Shown here: one piece after another, positions 1 through 5,661 of the stretch
Position numbering within the stretch: the first letter of the stretch is position 1
How the letters are laid out: each line of letters opens with the position of its first letter
NCBI GenBank assembly: GCA_003218345.1
Contig: QHNF01000082.1
Span: 1 to 5,661, forward strand
From: Verrucomicrobiota bacterium
GTDB taxonomy: Bacteria; Verrucomicrobiota; Verrucomicrobiia; Chthoniobacterales; UBA10450
Length of the DNA stretch: 5,661 bases
Reading direction: 5' to 3'
Translations under genes and position numbers: made by a program
The notes under the pieces: model-generated
What the model saw: the letters and a program-made list of their open reading frames with translations, nothing else
The model's database searches: none
What the model was told of the DNA's origin: nothing

Positions 1-1
1 C

Positions 2-670
2 TCCAGTACGCCCGCGCCATTCGCAGTGGTTGTTCTTGATCCCGGTCACGGCGGACAAGACTCCGGCGCGATGTGCGGCGGCGTACTTGAAAAAGATCTG
101 ACTCTGGACGTGGCGCGGCGAGTCGATCGATTGCTTGACTCGCAAGGGACAGCGACACTGATGACCCGCCTGGGAGATACGTATGTCTCGTTGGCGGATC
201 GAGCGGCGTTCGCCAATCGGGTAAGAAATTGTATTTTCGTCAGCATTCATTTCAACGAAGATAACAAGCCGGTCTCCAGCGGGGTGGAGACCTACTACGC
301 TGCACATCAAATCACAGCGGGTTCGTTTTTGGCTTCGTGGCTGCCGTTTCTATGGCGGCCACTTTCCGATTCGCCAAACCTCGAAAGTCGAAGTCTCGCC
401 GGATTTGTTCAGGAAGCGCTGGTCGCTCGCAGCCGGGCTTTGGATCGGGGAACACAAACCAAACAATTTTTTGTGATCGCAAACGTGACTTCTCCAGCTG
501 TCTTGATCGAAGGAGGATTTCTCACCAACAAAGAGGACATTTCCAAACTCGCGAGCGAAGATTATCGCGACCAGATTGCCGCGGCCGTCTGCGACGGCAT
601 CTTGCGCTACCGTGACGCAGTAAACCGGGGGAAGTCCACGCTGGCGGCGACAGATCGGGGGAAGCGCTGA
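2..670 (+). CDS. N-acetylmuramoyl-L-alanine amidase (Amidase_3 family), 5' end cut off by the window
   Basis: Zinc-dependent amidase that cleaves the bond between N-acetylmuramic acid and L-alanine in peptidoglycan, expected to act in the periplasm during wall remodelling or daughter-cell separation. Numbering from the GTG at 26, the family landmarks are all present: DPGHGG with zinc ligand His8, Glu22 (second ligand, in LEKDL), His75 in SIHFN (third ligand) and the catalytic Glu162 in LIEGGFLTN. The catalytic domain spans about residues 1-198, followed by a short basic tail ending in GKR. The GTG at 26 is unlikely to be the start: the frame stays open to base 2 (reading SSTPAPFA), the first beta-strand begins right there, and no signal peptide is visible. 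The true start and export signal therefore lie upstream of the window. Residues about 93-118 form a hydrophobic, Trp-rich insertion before the helix carrying SRSLAGFVQ. Stop TGA at 668; the next gene follows after 38 bases on the same strand. Family assignment is very secure; the AmiA/B/C subtype is not resolved. Confidence 0.95.
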   Translation, partial: SSTPAPFAVVVLDPGHGGQDSGAMCGGVLEKDLTLDVARRVDRLLDSQGTATLMTRLGDTYVSLADRAAFANRVRNCIFVSIHFNEDNKPVSSGVETYYAAHQITAGSFLASWLPFLWRPLSDSPNLESRSLAGFVQEALVARSRALDRGTQTKQFFVIANVTSPAVLIEGGFLTNKEDISKLASEDYRDQIAAAVCDGILRYRDAVNRGKSTLAATDRGKR

Positions 671-708
671 ATAAGCAAAAAAGCACGGCGTCAAAATAAC
701 ATATCGAA

Positions 709-1446
709 ATGAAAACCAACATCGCTGCGCTGATCTTCATCGGCTCGATCATGCTGGCGCGAGCCGACCAAATGATTGAGAGAGTGCAGCAAGCCTTGAA
801 GGACCAGGGTTTTTATTATGGCGAGGTCTCCGGCGAAAAGAATGCGACTTTAACCGCAGCCATTCGCCGCTATCAAATTCGCAACGGACTGCAGGTTAAC
901 GGCGAGCTCAATAGCGAGACGCTTCAGTCGCTTGGAGTTGGTTCTTCGCCCTCCGCGCGAGCCCCGGCACAAGCTGCATTACCAAGCCCCGCTGCGCCTA
1001 AACCCGGCGAGCAATCTTCCGGCGAGGCAACAAACGTGACTCCGGTACCAGTTCAGCCTTTCGCCAACGCGCCGCGAGATCAACAACTTTATCCATCCAA
1101 TCCCGTTACGCCCGGCACCTCACAAGGAGGACTACTTGCCGGCACTCCCTTCGAGGCTGCCCCGCCCGATGTGCAACGCAATGTGGTGCTCTCCGGCCAG
1201 ATAGCGCTGGCCCGCCGCGGTCTCTACCACGAGGAGATCAATGGAATCTATGGACCGGCCATGGAATTTTCGCTGCGCGCATATCAAGCGCGGACCAGAC
1301 TCCCGGTAACCGGCCGATTGGATCTGGAAACGCTCGCGGCGCTCAAGTTGTTGCCGGGAGCGCGCGCACCGGTCTTCCATCCGCCGCGGAAGCATGTTCG
1401 CCCGCGGCCTGAGGAACCAATCCGCGGTGAATGGATCCCTGAATAA
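709..1446 (+). CDS. Exported protein with two peptidoglycan-binding (PG_binding_1-like) domains
   Basis: A 245-residue protein predicted to be secreted and to bind the wall non-catalytically. Residues 1-19 are a short signal peptide (MKTN, hydrophobic core IAALIFIGSIML, ARA-type cleavage site). Domain 1 is at about residues 22-76, with the family pattern of a helix (VQQALKDQGFYYG), then T-x-x-AIRRYQ and GLQVNGELNSETLQSL. Domain 2 is at about 157-215 and repeats the plan (ALARRGLYHEEINGIYG, SLRAYQ, LPVTGRLDLETLAAL). They are joined by a roughly 80-residue linker rich in Pro, Ala, Ser and Gly (78-156). The tail 216-245 is Pro- and Arg-rich. No amidase, L,D-transpeptidase or other enzymatic domain is visible, so a scaffold or targeting role is inferred. 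It lies 38 bases after the amidase with no visible terminator between, suggesting co-transcription. The ATG at 709 gives a clean signal peptide, but no good Shine-Dalgarno precedes it. The domain call is firm; the function is not. Confidence 0.87.
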   Translation: MKTNIAALIFIGSIMLARADQMIERVQQALKDQGFYYGEVSGEKNATLTAAIRRYQIRNGLQVNGELNSETLQSLGVGSSPSARAPAQAALPSPAAPKPGEQSSGEATNVTPVPVQPFANAPRDQQLYPSNPVTPGTSQGGLLAGTPFEAAPPDVQRNVVLSGQIALARRGLYHEEINGIYGPAMEFSLRAYQARTRLPVTGRLDLETLAALKLLPGARAPVFHPPRKHVRPRPEEPIRGEWIPE

Positions 1447-1477
1447 CACCCGACCCTAAAAATTCAGTCGCGATGCG

Positions 1478-2299
1478 TCACGAGCGTGTATCGTCGAAAC
1501 GAACCGATTGTAGTTCGGCGAAGACTGTGCCGACAAAAACTTGCGCTTCAATGCGAAGCACAAGCCGCTCCGCATCATCCGACACCCAGATCGTGGCGCG
1601 ACGAAATTTCCTGTGCGGCTCCAATTGGAGATGCTTATTGATGCGCTTAAGCTGCAAATCGAGTTTTATGGCGGGGTAAGTACCGGCGTGCACAGAAATT
1701 TTTTCCCGCCCGATCACTGTGACTGTAGCAACATAAGCATTAGTAGCGGCGTAGGCCACGACGCGGTAAACGCTGCGATCTCTAAGCGGCTGACTGCGCA
1801 AATAAAGCATGGCCGAGTGCAGATCAAACAGGTTGGGAAAACTAAATTGACGAGTCTTCGTTCCGGCAGCGCCGCCTTCGCCTTCTGTTGTCGTGCGAGT
1901 TACCCCGTTACTCGTGAAAGCGAGATGGGTGACGATTTTTTTTGATCGATAATCCTCTGTTTGCTGGGTTTCGATTGGGTGCAGCGTACCCGCGCTGGCG
2001 ACCGCGCGATGATTCGCATCCAGTTTCCACAACGCCCGGACCAGGCCGACGGTTCGGCCCGTTCCGTCGAGTTGACACTTATCTTTGGACGGCTTTGTGA
2101 AGTGGACCTCTCCGGTCGCTGCCGTAAGCCCAGACCATCCGAAACGATAGGAAGCACGCAGAGGACGCAGGTCCGGAAAATTCCCAGCTGGATCTTTGCT
2201 GATCGTCGCCTGCCAATTCCCCGCGAGTGAGTCGGAGCAAAGCGCGAGCAACACCGCGAGCGCAAATTGTAATGGTCGAAATCTGGTTCGAACGGACAT
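1478..2299 (-). CDS. DUF3108-family exported protein of unknown function
   Basis: A 273-residue protein when started at the ATG at 2299. Residues 1-26 then form a good signal peptide: basic MSVRTRFR, a hydrophobic stretch FALAVLLAL, and a small-residue site near SLA. The mature part matches the DUF3108 plan as I recall it: an opening strand YRFGWSGLTAATGE (about 51-64), a middle FDLHSAMLYLRSQPL (158-172) like the family's D-x-x-SAxxYLR segment, and a C-terminal IWVSDDAERLVLRIE (237-251) followed by VGTVFAELQ (256-264). The fold is expected to be beta-rich and periplasmic; the family has no established biochemical activity. The frame can be extended to a GTG at 2377, but that codon sits inside the stem of the upstream terminator and would bury the signal peptide behind 26 extra residues, so I prefer 2299. 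A GAGG lies directly against that ATG, too close for a normal ribosome binding site. Its stop is 31 bases from the convergent stop of the peptidoglycan-binding gene. No clear promoter was seen in 2300-2367. Confidence 0.8.
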   Translation of the reverse strand: MSVRTRFRPLQFALAVLLALCSDSLAGNWQATISKDPAGNFPDLRPLRASYRFGWSGLTAATGEVHFTKPSKDKCQLDGTGRTVGLVRALWKLDANHRAVASAGTLHPIETQQTEDYRSKKIVTHLAFTSNGVTRTTTEGEGGAAGTKTRQFSFPNLFDLHSAMLYLRSQPLRDRSVYRVVAYAATNAYVATVTVIGREKISVHAGTYPAIKLDLQLKRINKHLQLEPHRKFRRATIWVSDDAERLVLRIEAQVFVGTVFAELQSVRFDDTRS

Positions 2300-2364
2300 C
2301 CTCGCAGTTTGCAATCGCGCACGAATGGTTTCTCCGTCGTGTGGACGTCCGCTTTTCACCTGTA

Positions 2365-2403
2365 CGGAAAAATACACGCGAGTTTAGCTCGCGTGTATTT
2401 CCG
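2365..2403 (-). terminator. Stem-loop terminator downstream of skp
   Basis: A perfect 13-bp inverted repeat: arms 2370-2382 and 2388-2400 with a 5-base loop (2383-2387). CGG at 2365-2367 can also pair with CCG at 2401-2403 across a two-base bulge. Read on the minus strand, the stem runs into a five-T tract (complement of the A run 2368-2372), as expected for an intrinsic terminator of the bamA-skp transcript. It begins 17-20 bases after the skp stop. In the + direction only three T are present, so activity is expected mainly for minus-strand transcription. The stem-loop is plain in the sequence; its termination activity is inferred. Confidence 0.82.
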
Positions 2404-2419
2404 AATTGTCGAATGTAAA

Positions 2420-3058
2420 TTAAGGTTTTGAAGCTCTCGCTGGCGTTGCGGACGGAACCGCCTGGGCCTTGCCAATGGAACTTGTAGCGCGGCCTGGCTT
2501 GTTTAACACAGCGATTATGTCGTTCGTAAAGTCGATATTGTCGTGTGAGTACAACAGAACGGGGACACCATTGATGCTGATACCTGATTTATCGAATACC
2601 AGGTCCAGATTATTGGCTTTTACCTTCTCCATTACTACCTCGGTGATTTCCTTTACGATCCCCTCGCGCACGCGCATCAACTGCTCTTGCAACTGTCGTT
2701 CGCGGGTTTGACGGAAATCGCTGATCTCCCGCTCCATGTTTTTGATGTTGGCAATTTTGTCATCGCGCTCCTTTGCCGTTTGCGTCTTCTTATCCGCGCT
2801 CAGAGCAGGTGAGTCGAGTTGCTTGTTGAGATTATTGATTTCATCCAGCGCCTTTTTGTAAGACTCCGCTCGATCATCGTATTCTTTCTTAGCGGCATTT
2901 TTGGCATCGTTGATCTTTACTTCGGCTTCCTTGGTCTTGTTGTATTCCTTAAAAGCGCGCTGCATATCGACCGTTCCGATTTTCAGTGTGCCTTGGGCGA
3001 AAGCCACAATCGGAAAGGCCAGCGTTAGCGCAAAGATTGCAGACAGAAACTTTTTCAT
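2420..3058 (-). CDS. skp: Periplasmic chaperone Skp/OmpH
   Basis: Holdase chaperone that traps unfolded outer-membrane proteins in the periplasm after Sec export and passes them towards the BAM complex. The 212-residue precursor has a textbook signal peptide (MKKFLSAIFALTLAFPIVAFA, cleavage before Gln22). The first strand KIGTVDMQRAF (26-36) is the family hallmark. A long charged helical region follows (about 37-148, rich in Lys, Glu, Asp, Gln, Ala), fitting the tentacle-like coiled coil. The closing core is LDLVFDKSGI (151-160), VPVLLYS (165-171) and DFTNDIIAVLN (176-186), which matches the C-terminal part of OmpH proteins. Residues 187-212 are an additional Ala/Ser/Pro/Lys-rich tail; the protein is longer than the roughly 160 residues of enterobacterial Skp, through both the helical part and this tail. 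It lies 55 bases downstream of bamA on the same strand, with no terminator seen in the gap, so an operon is likely. No Shine-Dalgarno is evident before the ATG at 3058, but the signal peptide fixes the start. Confidence 0.93.
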   Translation of the reverse strand: MKKFLSAIFALTLAFPIVAFAQGTLKIGTVDMQRAFKEYNKTKEAEVKINDAKNAAKKEYDDRAESYKKALDEINNLNKQLDSPALSADKKTQTAKERDDKIANIKNMEREISDFRQTRERQLQEQLMRVREGIVKEITEVVMEKVKANNLDLVFDKSGISINGVPVLLYSHDNIDFTNDIIAVLNKPGRATSSIGKAQAVPSATPARASKP

Positions 3059-3113
3059 AAAATAGCGAATACAGTGGTTGGAACCGCGTTAGACTGCAAC
3101 GATTTTTATTCGT

Positions 3114-5447
3114 TCAAAATTGATAACCCACGTTGAAATTGAAATGACCGCCTCCGTTATATCCGTCACGCTGAATCGGGTATCCATAGTCGAGGCGCAG
3201 CGGGCCGATTGGCAAATCGAGCCGAAGACCCACGCCAATATCTGAAGCGATATGATTGAAGCCAAACGACCACGCATCGCTGTTGACAAAACCAGTGTCA
3301 TAAAAGATTGCGCCACGAGCTTTTTCGATGATCGGGAAAGTAAACTCGATCGTAGCGCGCGCCATGCTTTGACCGCCGAGCGGTTCACCGTTCTCATCTT
3401 TCGGGCCAACCTCGCGAAACGGAAATCCGCGCAAATTATTTGAGCCCCCGAGATAGAGCCGCTCGAAAAGCGGAACTGAGTCGCCGCTTCCCCACGTATT
3501 AACCGTCGCGACTTCGCCGTTGATGAGCAGAATGGTATCCAAGGGAAAATGGAAATATTGAGATCCTTCTAAGTCCCATCCGTAGATTTGTACATCGCCT
3601 CCTAGAAAACCGCCCGCAACATACGGCGAAAGAGTTATGCGCTGCCCACGGCGCGTGAGCAAAGCATTGTCGCGCCGATCAAATACGAGACTGGTAAGGA
3701 ATTCGCTCTCCACAAAGGAACCTTCTGCCGATTGGATGGCCTCGGACGCACTTGCACTTACGTTGAAAATATCAATGTCTTGCAGCTTATACCCGAAAGT
3801 CGCGTACATGGAGGCGTTGATGGGCTTGCGCATCTCGATCAAGAACCCGTAGTTGCGCTGGTCATATTCCGAGCTCAAGTAGTTTGCTTCGTTGTAAAAA
3901 ACCTGGCCGCTGAGCGACAGGCGTCGATCAAGGAAATATGGTTCGGTCAACGCGAGAACAAAGTCCTTTCGCTGCGTGCCGTACTGGATGCGTAAGCGGA
4001 ACTTCTGGCCCCCACCGGTAAAGGAAGGCCAGTTGAACAGATCGAAATTGCCTTGGGTGAGTTCCGCGAACCCGACCAACTGATCGATCGTGCTGTATCC
4101 TCCCCCGAAACTAAGCGATCCTGTCCGTTTTTCTTGCACCAGAATGGTGAGATCTTTGCGGCCAGGTACGTCTGTATCTTCTGGGTAAGTCTCGACTTTC
4201 GCAAAATAACCCAAGTTCTCCAGACGTTTTTTGGTAATGTCCACGCGAACGGTATTAAAGACATCTCCCGGGGCGACGAGCACTTCGCGCCGAATGACTT
4301 TGTCCTTCGTGCGCGTGTTCCCCTCAATATTAATTCGGTTTACAAACGATCGAGTGCCTTCTTCGATTTTATATTGCACGTCGATGTGGGCGAGACCAGC
4401 TGGCGTGCCTTCCGGCAAAATCACAAGATCAACATAACCACCGCTGCCGTAGGCGTCCGCAATCGCTTTGGCGTCGTCGCGCAATTGTTTTGGCGAATAG
4501 ACGCTGCCTTCCTTCATTTTTAGCAGAGCACGAATTTTCTGTTCCGTGGCTGCCTGCTCTCCCGAAACGGTCAGCTTCCCTACGTGATATTGTGGCCCTT
4601 CGGCAATCACAATTGTGAGAATCATCGGACCTTTTTCGGTACGTTCCCGGCGCACATCCTTGATTTCCACATCGATGTAGCCGTGGTTTTGGTACCACTC
4701 GCGGATTTTGTCCAGGTCTTGTTGCAACTGGACCTCGTCCAGGCGGCCAGATTTATCCAAGAAATAAATGGGGGTTTTACCGCGCGTTTTCATTTGTTTG
4801 CGCAGCACCCTTTCGCTGAAGTGCTCGTTTCCCTCGAACCCGATCCGGCGCACCGCTCCTCTCACACCCTCATTAACGGTGAAAACAACGCGCGCCGTGC
4901 CGCGTTGCTCGTCAATTGGATCAACTCGAAATTGAACGCTGACGTCATTGAAGCCTCGTCCTTGATACACTTCGATGATTTTTTGTCGCGCCTCTTCCAG
5001 TTGCTGTTCATTAACCGGCTGGTTGAGTTTCAATTTGATTTCTTTGCGCAGTCTTTTCGCACCGACCCGTTCGGCTCCAGAGATTTCGATCTCGCGCATG
5101 ATCGAACGCGTCTGTACCGCGACGATCACCTTCACTCCATCGCCTTGCGGCTGAGCAAAAATGCGAACGTTTAGAATGGAGCCAGTCTTGTAAAGAGCCT
5201 CGATATCCTGCTCGACTACTTGGTCGGAATAGGGCTGGCCTACCCTGGTCCGCATATGCGCGAGAATGCGTTCCTTACTGACCGTCCCCGGCCCTGTGTA
5301 TTGCACGTCGATCGAACGGATGATCGGAGGCCCGGGCGCCGGCTGAGGAGCCTGCGCCCGCGCAAGTACAGCGCCAAGCAGGGCGCAGACAGATGCGGCC
5401 CAAATTGTAAATGGTGGGGGGCGCATCCATCCTGAAAAATGTCTCAT
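3114..5447 (-). CDS. bamA: Outer membrane protein assembly factor BamA (Omp85 family)
   Basis: Essential core of the BAM complex, which folds and inserts beta-barrel proteins into the outer membrane. The 777-residue precursor has a signal peptide ending at about 30-33 (ARAQA), then five POTRA domains at roughly 42-113, 116-194, 197-284, 287-365 and 367-439. The last contains the typical INIEGNTRTKDKVIRRE (372-388) and KKRLENLGYF (406-415). The 16-stranded barrel covers about 445-777. It contains LYLGGSNNLRGF (664-675), whose LRGF is the conserved loop-6 (V/L)RGF motif, and ends in an aromatic-alternating strand with terminal Phe, the usual beta-signal. Length is close to the family norm (about 800), and no key element is missing. 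The start is uncertain by seven codons: ATG at 5447 gives the longest form, while ATG at 5426 has an AGGA at 5430-5433, three bases upstream, and gives an equally good signal peptide. skp follows after 55 bases. A candidate promoter and leader hairpin lie upstream. Confidence 0.96.
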   Translation of the reverse strand: MRHFSGWMRPPPFTIWAASVCALLGAVLARAQAPQPAPGPPIIRSIDVQYTGPGTVSKERILAHMRTRVGQPYSDQVVEQDIEALYKTGSILNVRIFAQPQGDGVKVIVAVQTRSIMREIEISGAERVGAKRLRKEIKLKLNQPVNEQQLEEARQKIIEVYQGRGFNDVSVQFRVDPIDEQRGTARVVFTVNEGVRGAVRRIGFEGNEHFSERVLRKQMKTRGKTPIYFLDKSGRLDEVQLQQDLDKIREWYQNHGYIDVEIKDVRRERTEKGPMILTIVIAEGPQYHVGKLTVSGEQAATEQKIRALLKMKEGSVYSPKQLRDDAKAIADAYGSGGYVDLVILPEGTPAGLAHIDVQYKIEEGTRSFVNRINIEGNTRTKDKVIRREVLVAPGDVFNTVRVDITKKRLENLGYFAKVETYPEDTDVPGRKDLTILVQEKRTGSLSFGGGYSTIDQLVGFAELTQGNFDLFNWPSFTGGGQKFRLRIQYGTQRKDFVLALTEPYFLDRRLSLSGQVFYNEANYLSSEYDQRNYGFLIEMRKPINASMYATFGYKLQDIDIFNVSASASEAIQSAEGSFVESEFLTSLVFDRRDNALLTRRGQRITLSPYVAGGFLGGDVQIYGWDLEGSQYFHFPLDTILLINGEVATVNTWGSGDSVPLFERLYLGGSNNLRGFPFREVGPKDENGEPLGGQSMARATIEFTFPIIEKARGAIFYDTGFVNSDAWSFGFNHIASDIGVGLRLDLPIGPLRLDYGYPIQRDGYNGGGHFNFNVGYQF

Positions 5448-5464
5448 AGGTTAAGAACCGCACC

Positions 5465-5487
5465 CCCGCGCAACGGACCTGCGCGGG
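5465..5487 (-). other. GC-rich hairpin in the predicted bamA leader
   Basis: Perfect 8-bp inverted repeat, arms 5465-5472 (CCCGCGCA) and 5480-5487 (TGCGCGGG), with a 7-base loop. It ends 17 bases before the upstream ATG of bamA. On the minus strand it is followed by GGTGCGG and not by a T run, so it does not look like an intrinsic terminator of the gene upstream. If transcription starts near 5490, as the candidate promoter predicts, the hairpin forms almost at the 5' end of the mRNA, where it could protect the message or modulate translation. The structure is seen; the role is inferred. Confidence 0.5.
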
Positions 5488-5496
5488 ACAGGCGCC

Positions 5497-5525
5497 TATA
5501 TCGGAAAGAAGACGACAATCGTCAA
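5497..5525 (-). promoter_or_regulatory. Candidate sigma-70-type promoter for bamA-skp
   Basis: On the minus strand, TTGACG (5525-5520) matches the -35 consensus at five of six positions. It is followed by a 17-base spacer and GATATA (5502-5497), a weak -10 matching three of six; an offset TATAGG is also possible with a 19-base spacer. The predicted start of transcription is near 5490, giving a leader of about 43 bases to the ATG at 5447. The position, between the stop of the upstream gene (5583) and bamA, is appropriate. The -10 is poor and the organism's promoter consensus is unknown, so this is only a candidate. Confidence 0.42.
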
Positions 5526-5561
5526 GACGAGATTTTTCACAGGAACTGACGGTTTGTCGTC
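5511..5561. repeat. Cluster of GACGA/TCGTC pentamers upstream of bamA
   Basis: The pentamer GACGA occurs at 5511-5515 and 5526-5530, and its complement TCGTC at 5519-5523 and 5557-5561, making four copies in 51 bases. The first pair forms a perfect inverted repeat with a 3-base spacer and overlaps the candidate -35 element. A second inverted repeat, TGACG with CGTCA separated by six bases, lies at 5547-5562. This could be an operator-like cluster, but pentamers recur easily by chance. Confidence 0.25.
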
Positions 5562-5582
5562 ATGGATAGAAATGGTTGCACT

Positions 5583-5661
5583 TTAGTTCAGAAGTTTGTA
5601 CCAATTGTTGCGCCGACGCGGTTCGTAACCTGTATCGCTAATCAGCGATTCAATTTGCGCG
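5583..5661 (-). CDS. C-terminal end of a gene, possibly a CofH/MqnC/MqnE-type radical-SAM enzyme (partial)
   Basis: The minus strand stays open from the window edge to a TAA at 5583-5585, encoding 25 residues that begin AQIESLISDTGYEP and end RRRNNWYKLLN. The pattern of a helix, then a G-x-x-P step, a basic RRRN and a Tyr near the end resembles the extreme C-terminus of CofH/MqnC/MqnE radical-SAM proteins, which often read like I-x-x-x-G-x-x-P-x-x-R-(N/D)-x-x-Y. MqnC and MqnE belong to the futalosine route to menaquinone. The composition looks like real protein and the gene is co-oriented with bamA, ending 135 bases upstream of it. With only 25 residues and no active-site cysteines in view, the family call is tentative; the existence of a gene end here is more likely than its identity. 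Confidence 0.4.
   Translation of the reverse strand, partial: AQIESLISDTGYEPRRRNNWYKLLN

Noticed and set aside
26..28. GTG at 26 as the start of the amidase gene
   Set aside because: It falls within the first core beta-strand, leaves no export signal, and the frame is open to the window edge, so the gene most likely starts further upstream.
350..752. Minus-strand and alternative + frames across the amidase and its downstream junction
   Set aside because: They overlap conserved amidase catalytic segments in the correct frame and show no domain or start signals of their own.
1542..1562. Imperfect hairpin (8-bp arms with one mismatch, 5-base loop) that could terminate + strand transcripts
   Set aside because: It has no following T run, lies inside the DUF3108 coding sequence and is weak; not supported as a terminator.
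3059..3113. Possible terminator or promoter between bamA and skp
   Set aside because: Only 4-bp complementarities are visible and no convincing -35/-10 pair; the gap is better read as an ordinary intra-operon spacer.
4584..5174. Long open frame (196 codons) on the + strand opposite bamA, and another at 4053-4523
   Set aside because: Both lie fully antisense to the POTRA-coding part of bamA, whose protein is clearly real. Their translations show no recognisable family features, so they are treated as shadows.
1..5661. CRISPR arrays, insertion sequences, tRNA or rRNA genes, toxin-antitoxin or phage-defence modules
   Set aside because: I found no regularly spaced repeats, transposase-like frames, terminal inverted repeats or RNA-gene signatures; the window is almost fully accounted for by envelope genes.

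Overview
The window looks like an ordinary stretch of chromosome from a Gram-negative (diderm) bacterium, devoted to building the cell envelope. An Omp85/BamA outer-membrane insertase and a Skp/OmpH chaperone require an outer membrane, and a periplasmic-type amidase and a peptidoglycan-binding protein point to a peptidoglycan wall. The style of the Skp and BamA proteins and the weak or absent Shine-Dalgarno sequences are reminiscent of Verrucomicrobiota. That placement is an impression from memory, not a computed assignment.

Layout. On the + strand, the left edge holds a 5'-truncated N-acetylmuramoyl-L-alanine amidase (2-670). After a 38-base gap comes a secreted protein with two peptidoglycan-binding domains (709-1446), probably in the same transcription unit. 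These genes converge on a minus-strand DUF3108-family exported protein (1478-2299), with only 31 bases between the stop codons. Next on the minus strand is a strong stem-loop terminator (2365-2403), then skp (2420-3058) and bamA (3114-5447), transcribed in the order bamA then skp. Upstream of bamA, a 135-base intergenic region carries a candidate sigma-70-type promoter and a GC-rich leader hairpin. The right edge holds the last 25 codons of another minus-strand gene (5583-5661), which resembles the tail of the CofH/MqnC/MqnE radical-SAM family.

How the genes fit together. BamA folds and inserts beta-barrel proteins into the outer membrane, and Skp holds unfolded barrel proteins in the periplasm and delivers them, so the pair is a classic functional operon. 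The amidase cleaves peptide stems from glycan strands, and the neighbouring double peptidoglycan-binding protein may target or assist wall remodelling. The DUF3108 protein is exported but its role is unknown. I found no mobile element, CRISPR array, RNA gene or clearly new system. The observations worth a second look are the regulatory region of bamA, the corrected start of the DUF3108 gene, the terminator, the unannotated gene end at the right edge, and some accessory segments in otherwise standard proteins.
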